Of a stretch of DNA of 64,000 nt, positions 61,804-64,000 are shown in pieces. The stretch spans positions 103,038 through 167,037 of the forward strand of contig NZ_JALJRK010000002.1 of the NCBI RefSeq assembly GCF_024519725.1, given 5' to 3'. Position 1 is the first letter of the stretch, and each line of letters opens with the position of its first letter. The notes under the pieces are model-generated. The model was not told where the DNA came from, did no database searches, and saw nothing but the letters and a program-made list of their open reading frames with translations. The DNA comes from Microvirga sp. Mcv34. GTDB lineage: Bacteria; Pseudomonadota; Alphaproteobacteria; Rhizobiales; Beijerinckiaceae. Both the position numbers and the translations under genes were made by a program.

Positions 61804-63261
61804 CTAATTCTTCACCCGGTAGTCCAAGGGTGGGCTCCGGTCGCCGATCAGGGCCGTGTAGGAGAAGGATCCGCCGCGGGACTTGTCGAATTCCGCCCTG
61901 GCGTCGGCGATCAGCTTCGGCGACAGGAAGAGCTCGACGGCTGTCGTGGCAAGCGTCTCGGCTGCGAACCGCGTCCCCTTGTGGCCGATCGACATGCCCC
62001 CGGCCGCGACCGCTTGCCAGCTATGCGTCGCTGTGCCCGGAACCCAGGTGGCTGTGCCGAGGCCGACCGTCGGCACAACCCAGCTCACGTCGCCGACATC
62101 CGTCGAATAGAAGCCCTGCTTCCCGAATGAATAATCCTCAACCTCCGATACCGCTGAAAGACGAGGCTTCGTCCGCAGGGTTTTTTGAAGTTCAGTGGCA
62201 AACGCAGTTTCTTCCGGCGTCCAACGAATCGCTTCCGCGGCGCGCAGATTGCGATCCATAGCCTTTCCAAGCACGTCATTGGGGAGCACCGAATACACAC
62301 CTCCGAGGCGCTCGATCGAGGCCTTCGTTCCGGTCCCCAGCGCCGCACCTTCGGCGGCCTTCGTGATCCACTCGAAAACTTCGCCGACCACTTTGGGATC
62401 CGGGTGACGGACGTAGAGGTAGCTCTCGGCGAAATCCGGCACGACGTTCGGAGCCGATCCGCCGTTCGTGGTCACATAGTGAATCCGCGTTTCCTGCGGG
62501 ACGTGCTCGCGCATCAGGTTGATCATGTGATGCATGGCCTCGAGACCATCGAGAGCCGAACGTCCGCGTTCGGGCTGCATGGCGGCATGAGCGGATTCAC
62601 CCTTGAAGCGGATCTTCGCGCTCACATTGGCAAGCGAGCGCCCTTGCTCGGTCGAGTTGGAGTCTGCGGGATGCCAGTGCAGCGCGACATCGACATCGTT
62701 GAACAATCCTCCACGCACCATGTAAACCTTGCCCGAGCCGCCTTCCTCAGCGGGGGTTCCATACAGGCGGATCTGGCCCTCGACACGATTGTCCTTTAGC
62801 CACTGGGCGACCGCGATGGCGGCTGCGACAGAGCCGGCTCCGAAGAGATGATGTCCGCAGGCATGACCGCTTGCGATTCCTTCCACGGCCTGCTGTTGCG
62901 GTGCAGCGGCTTGCGAGAAGCCCGGCAGCGCGTCCATTTCCGCCAGAAGTCCTATGACGGGGCCAGTGTCGGTGCCGTAGCGTGCGACGAAAGCCGTGGG
63001 GATTCCGGCGACATTTCGCTCAACCGTGAATCCATGAGCCTCCAACTCCTTGATCAGCAAGTCGGCGGTCGCGGTTTCCAGGTAGCCCAGCTCGGGCTTC
63101 TTCCAAATGGCATCAGCCACATCGTTCATGCGGGGCGTGTAGTTGCTCAAGGTGCGAACGACCTGATCGCGCTGTTCGGCCGTCAGTGGTTCGGCGAACG
63201 CCTGCGGGGCAGCGGCAAGCAGCAGGGACAAGGCGATCGTTCGTAGGCTTCCTGTCAGCAT
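61804..63261 (-). CDS. Exported M20 family amidohydrolase (AbgB-like)
   Basis: 485 residues. Signal peptide MLTGSLRTIALSLLLAAAPQ AFA. Zinc-site motifs of M20: ASGHACGHHLFGAGSVAAAI (about 130-150), EEGGSGKVYMVRGG and the later VGLGTATWVPGTATHSWQ. Related to p-aminobenzoyl-glutamate hydrolase subunit B, but with an N-terminal signal, so periplasmic. Converges with the nucleotidyltransferase, 23 bases apart. Confidence 0.92.
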   Translation of the reverse strand: MLTGSLRTIALSLLLAAAPQAFAEPLTAEQRDQVVRTLSNYTPRMNDVADAIWKKPELGYLETATADLLIKELEAHGFTVERNVAGIPTAFVARYGTDTGPVIGLLAEMDALPGFSQAAAPQQQAVEGIASGHACGHHLFGAGSVAAAIAVAQWLKDNRVEGQIRLYGTPAEEGGSGKVYMVRGGLFNDVDVALHWHPADSNSTEQGRSLANVSAKIRFKGESAHAAMQPERGRSALDGLEAMHHMINLMREHVPQETRIHYVTTNGGSAPNVVPDFAESYLYVRHPDPKVVGEVFEWITKAAEGAALGTGTKASIERLGGVYSVLPNDVLGKAMDRNLRAAEAIRWTPEETAFATELQKTLRTKPRLSAVSEVEDYSFGKQGFYSTDVGDVSWVVPTVGLGTATWVPGTATHSWQAVAAGGMSIGHKGTRFAAETLATTAVELFLSPKLIADARAEFDKSRGGSFSYTALIGDRSPPLDYRVKN

Positions 63262-63522
63262 CTGGTTCTCCTGTCATCGCAGTGGAGTATGGCGCGTGAG
63301 GCCCGACGAATAAAGCACGATCAAGTCTGCGGAATCAGAGCATCCCGTCATGAGATGATTCCGTTGTGAATCGCCACCCTTTGGGAAGTGTCCCGTTATT
63401 CCGCTGCGCTTCAAGATCCACGCGCCATAAGCGTGCCGTGTCTTGGAACGATCAAACCCGAATGATGCAACAGACGTTCATCGAACGTGGCTTCGTGACG
63501 GTATTGCACGGTCGGGCCGTCC

Positions 63523-64000
63523 TCATTCACTCGCCTGGCTCGAATCGAGCGACGTTTCGCGCCGATCGAACCCTGCCGCCATCGCTGCCGGCACTTGCTC
63601 TGCCGGTATCGGCCGACCAAAGAAGTGGCCCTGCGCCAGGTCGCAGCCATGGGCCTCCAGAAAGGCCACCTGTGCGGCTGTTTCGACGCCTTCGGCCACA
63701 ACCGCGATGTTGAGACTCCGGCCCAGGCTCAGCAGGGCCCGCACGATCGCCGCGTCTCCGGAATCCGTGTCGATGTCGCGAATGAACGAGCGGTCGATCT
63801 TGATGACATCGACGGGGAATCGCTTGAGGTGCGTCAGCGAGGCATAGCCGGTGCCGAAGTCGTCGAGCGCGATCGTCACGCCGGCCGCGCTCAAGATCCG
63901 CAGCGCCCGCTCCACGTTGTCGGCGTGGCGACCCAGGAACACGGTCTCCGTCACCTCCACTTCTAGGCAATGGGCGGGCACGCCGGAATGGTTCAGCTCT
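63523..64000 (-). CDS. EAL domain cyclic-di-GMP phosphodiesterase, C-terminal part
   Basis: The open frame continues past the right edge: before PAHCLEVEVTE it reads ELNHSGV, so the apparent GTG at 63981 is not the start. About 158 residues are visible. Conserved EAL-domain residues: VTETVFLGR (metal Glu), DDFGTGYASLTHLKRFPVD, VIKIDRSFIRD (catalytic Lys), VAEGVETAAQ and GCDLAQGHFFGRP. These suggest an active phosphodiesterase; the EAL motif itself and any GGDEF or sensor domain lie outside. Confidence 0.93.
   Translation of the reverse strand, partial: ELNHSGVPAHCLEVEVTETVFLGRHADNVERALRILSAAGVTIALDDFGTGYASLTHLKRFPVDVIKIDRSFIRDIDTDSGDAAIVRALLSLGRSLNIAVVAEGVETAAQVAFLEAHGCDLAQGHFFGRPIPAEQVPAAMAAGFDRRETSLDSSQASE

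Noticed and set aside
1-64000. tRNA or rRNA genes, insertion sequences, prophage
   Set aside because: None was recognised by reading; no transposase or integrase protein is encoded in any supported gene.

Overview
The window is a high-GC alphaproteobacterial chromosome segment. The flagellin type, a DUF1217 flagellar-associated protein, a bacterial transglutaminase-like cysteine proteinase, BigR-type sulfide regulation and the intergenic palindromic repeats all point to Hyphomicrobiales (Rhizobiales), most likely Methylobacteriaceae such as Microvirga or a relative. The genus is an inference from protein flavour; no rRNA or tRNA gene was recognised that could settle it. LAYOUT. (1) 1-10.1 kb, motility and signalling: two almost identical tandem flagellin genes with duplicated leaders, a DUF1217 protein, a few exported or membrane hypotheticals, a transmembrane chemoreceptor and four single-domain receiver genes, one of them with a degenerate phosphoacceptor. 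(2) 10.2-14.4 kb: a fused indolepyruvate ferredoxin oxidoreductase and a divergent Lrp/AsnC regulator. (3) 14.5-28.3 kb, a phenylacetate degradation cluster in three transcription units: a leftward paaZ - fused enoyl-CoA hydratase/3-hydroxyacyl-CoA dehydrogenase - thioesterase unit; a rightward paaX followed by paaABCDE and an additional PaaA/PaaC-like gene; and a leftward paaG-paaI-paaK-tetR(paaR) unit. Both leftward units start at promoters whose -35/-10 spacer holds the same 14-bp core ACCNACCGNCCGGT. (4) 28.5-33.2 kb: a complete branched-chain-amino-acid-type (HAAT) ABC transporter. (5) 33.5-37.3 kb: a three-subunit molybdenum aldehyde oxidoreductase of PaoABC type. (6) 37.4-47.7 kb: a leftward operon for a dipeptide/nickel-type ABC transporter, an 8-oxoguanine-deaminase/TrzA-like amidohydrolase and an MFS carrier, plus a GntR/FCD regulator and a divergent cytosine-deaminase-like amidohydrolase. 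TTGNATACAA sites flank both units. (7) 47.8-57.5 kb, a sulfide/persulfide handling island: a Met-rich periplasmic protein, a ClC-CBS channel, BigR-type ArsR regulator, two YeeE/YedE half-transporters, cyanide-insensitive-type cytochrome bd oxidase with a 40-residue small subunit and its GbsR-type regulator, a DUF442 protein, a TauE/SafE exporter and a persulfide dioxygenase. (8) 57.5-64 kb: miscellaneous genes (AraC regulator, TTC38-like TPR protein, heme-binding barrel, nucleotidyltransferase, M20 amidohydrolase) and the 3' part of an EAL phosphodiesterase gene cut by the window edge. HOW IT WORKS TOGETHER. In the phenylacetate cluster PaaK makes phenylacetyl-CoA, PaaABCDE epoxidises it, PaaG isomerises to the oxepin, PaaZ opens and oxidises it, and the fused hydratase/dehydrogenase can cover the PaaF and PaaH steps; the thiolase PaaJ is not in the window. 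IorAB could feed this pathway with arylacetyl-CoA made from aromatic amino-acid 2-oxo acids. In the sulfur island, persulfide dioxygenase, DUF442 protein, sulfite exporter and the sulfide-tolerant bd oxidase form a coherent detoxification set under BigR and GbsR control. The most unusual points are the extra PaaA/C-like subunit, the paired PaaR-type promoters alongside a PaaX repressor, the GntR site set joining two deaminase-family genes to one transporter, and the 44-bp palindrome on the gbsR-cyd promoter.
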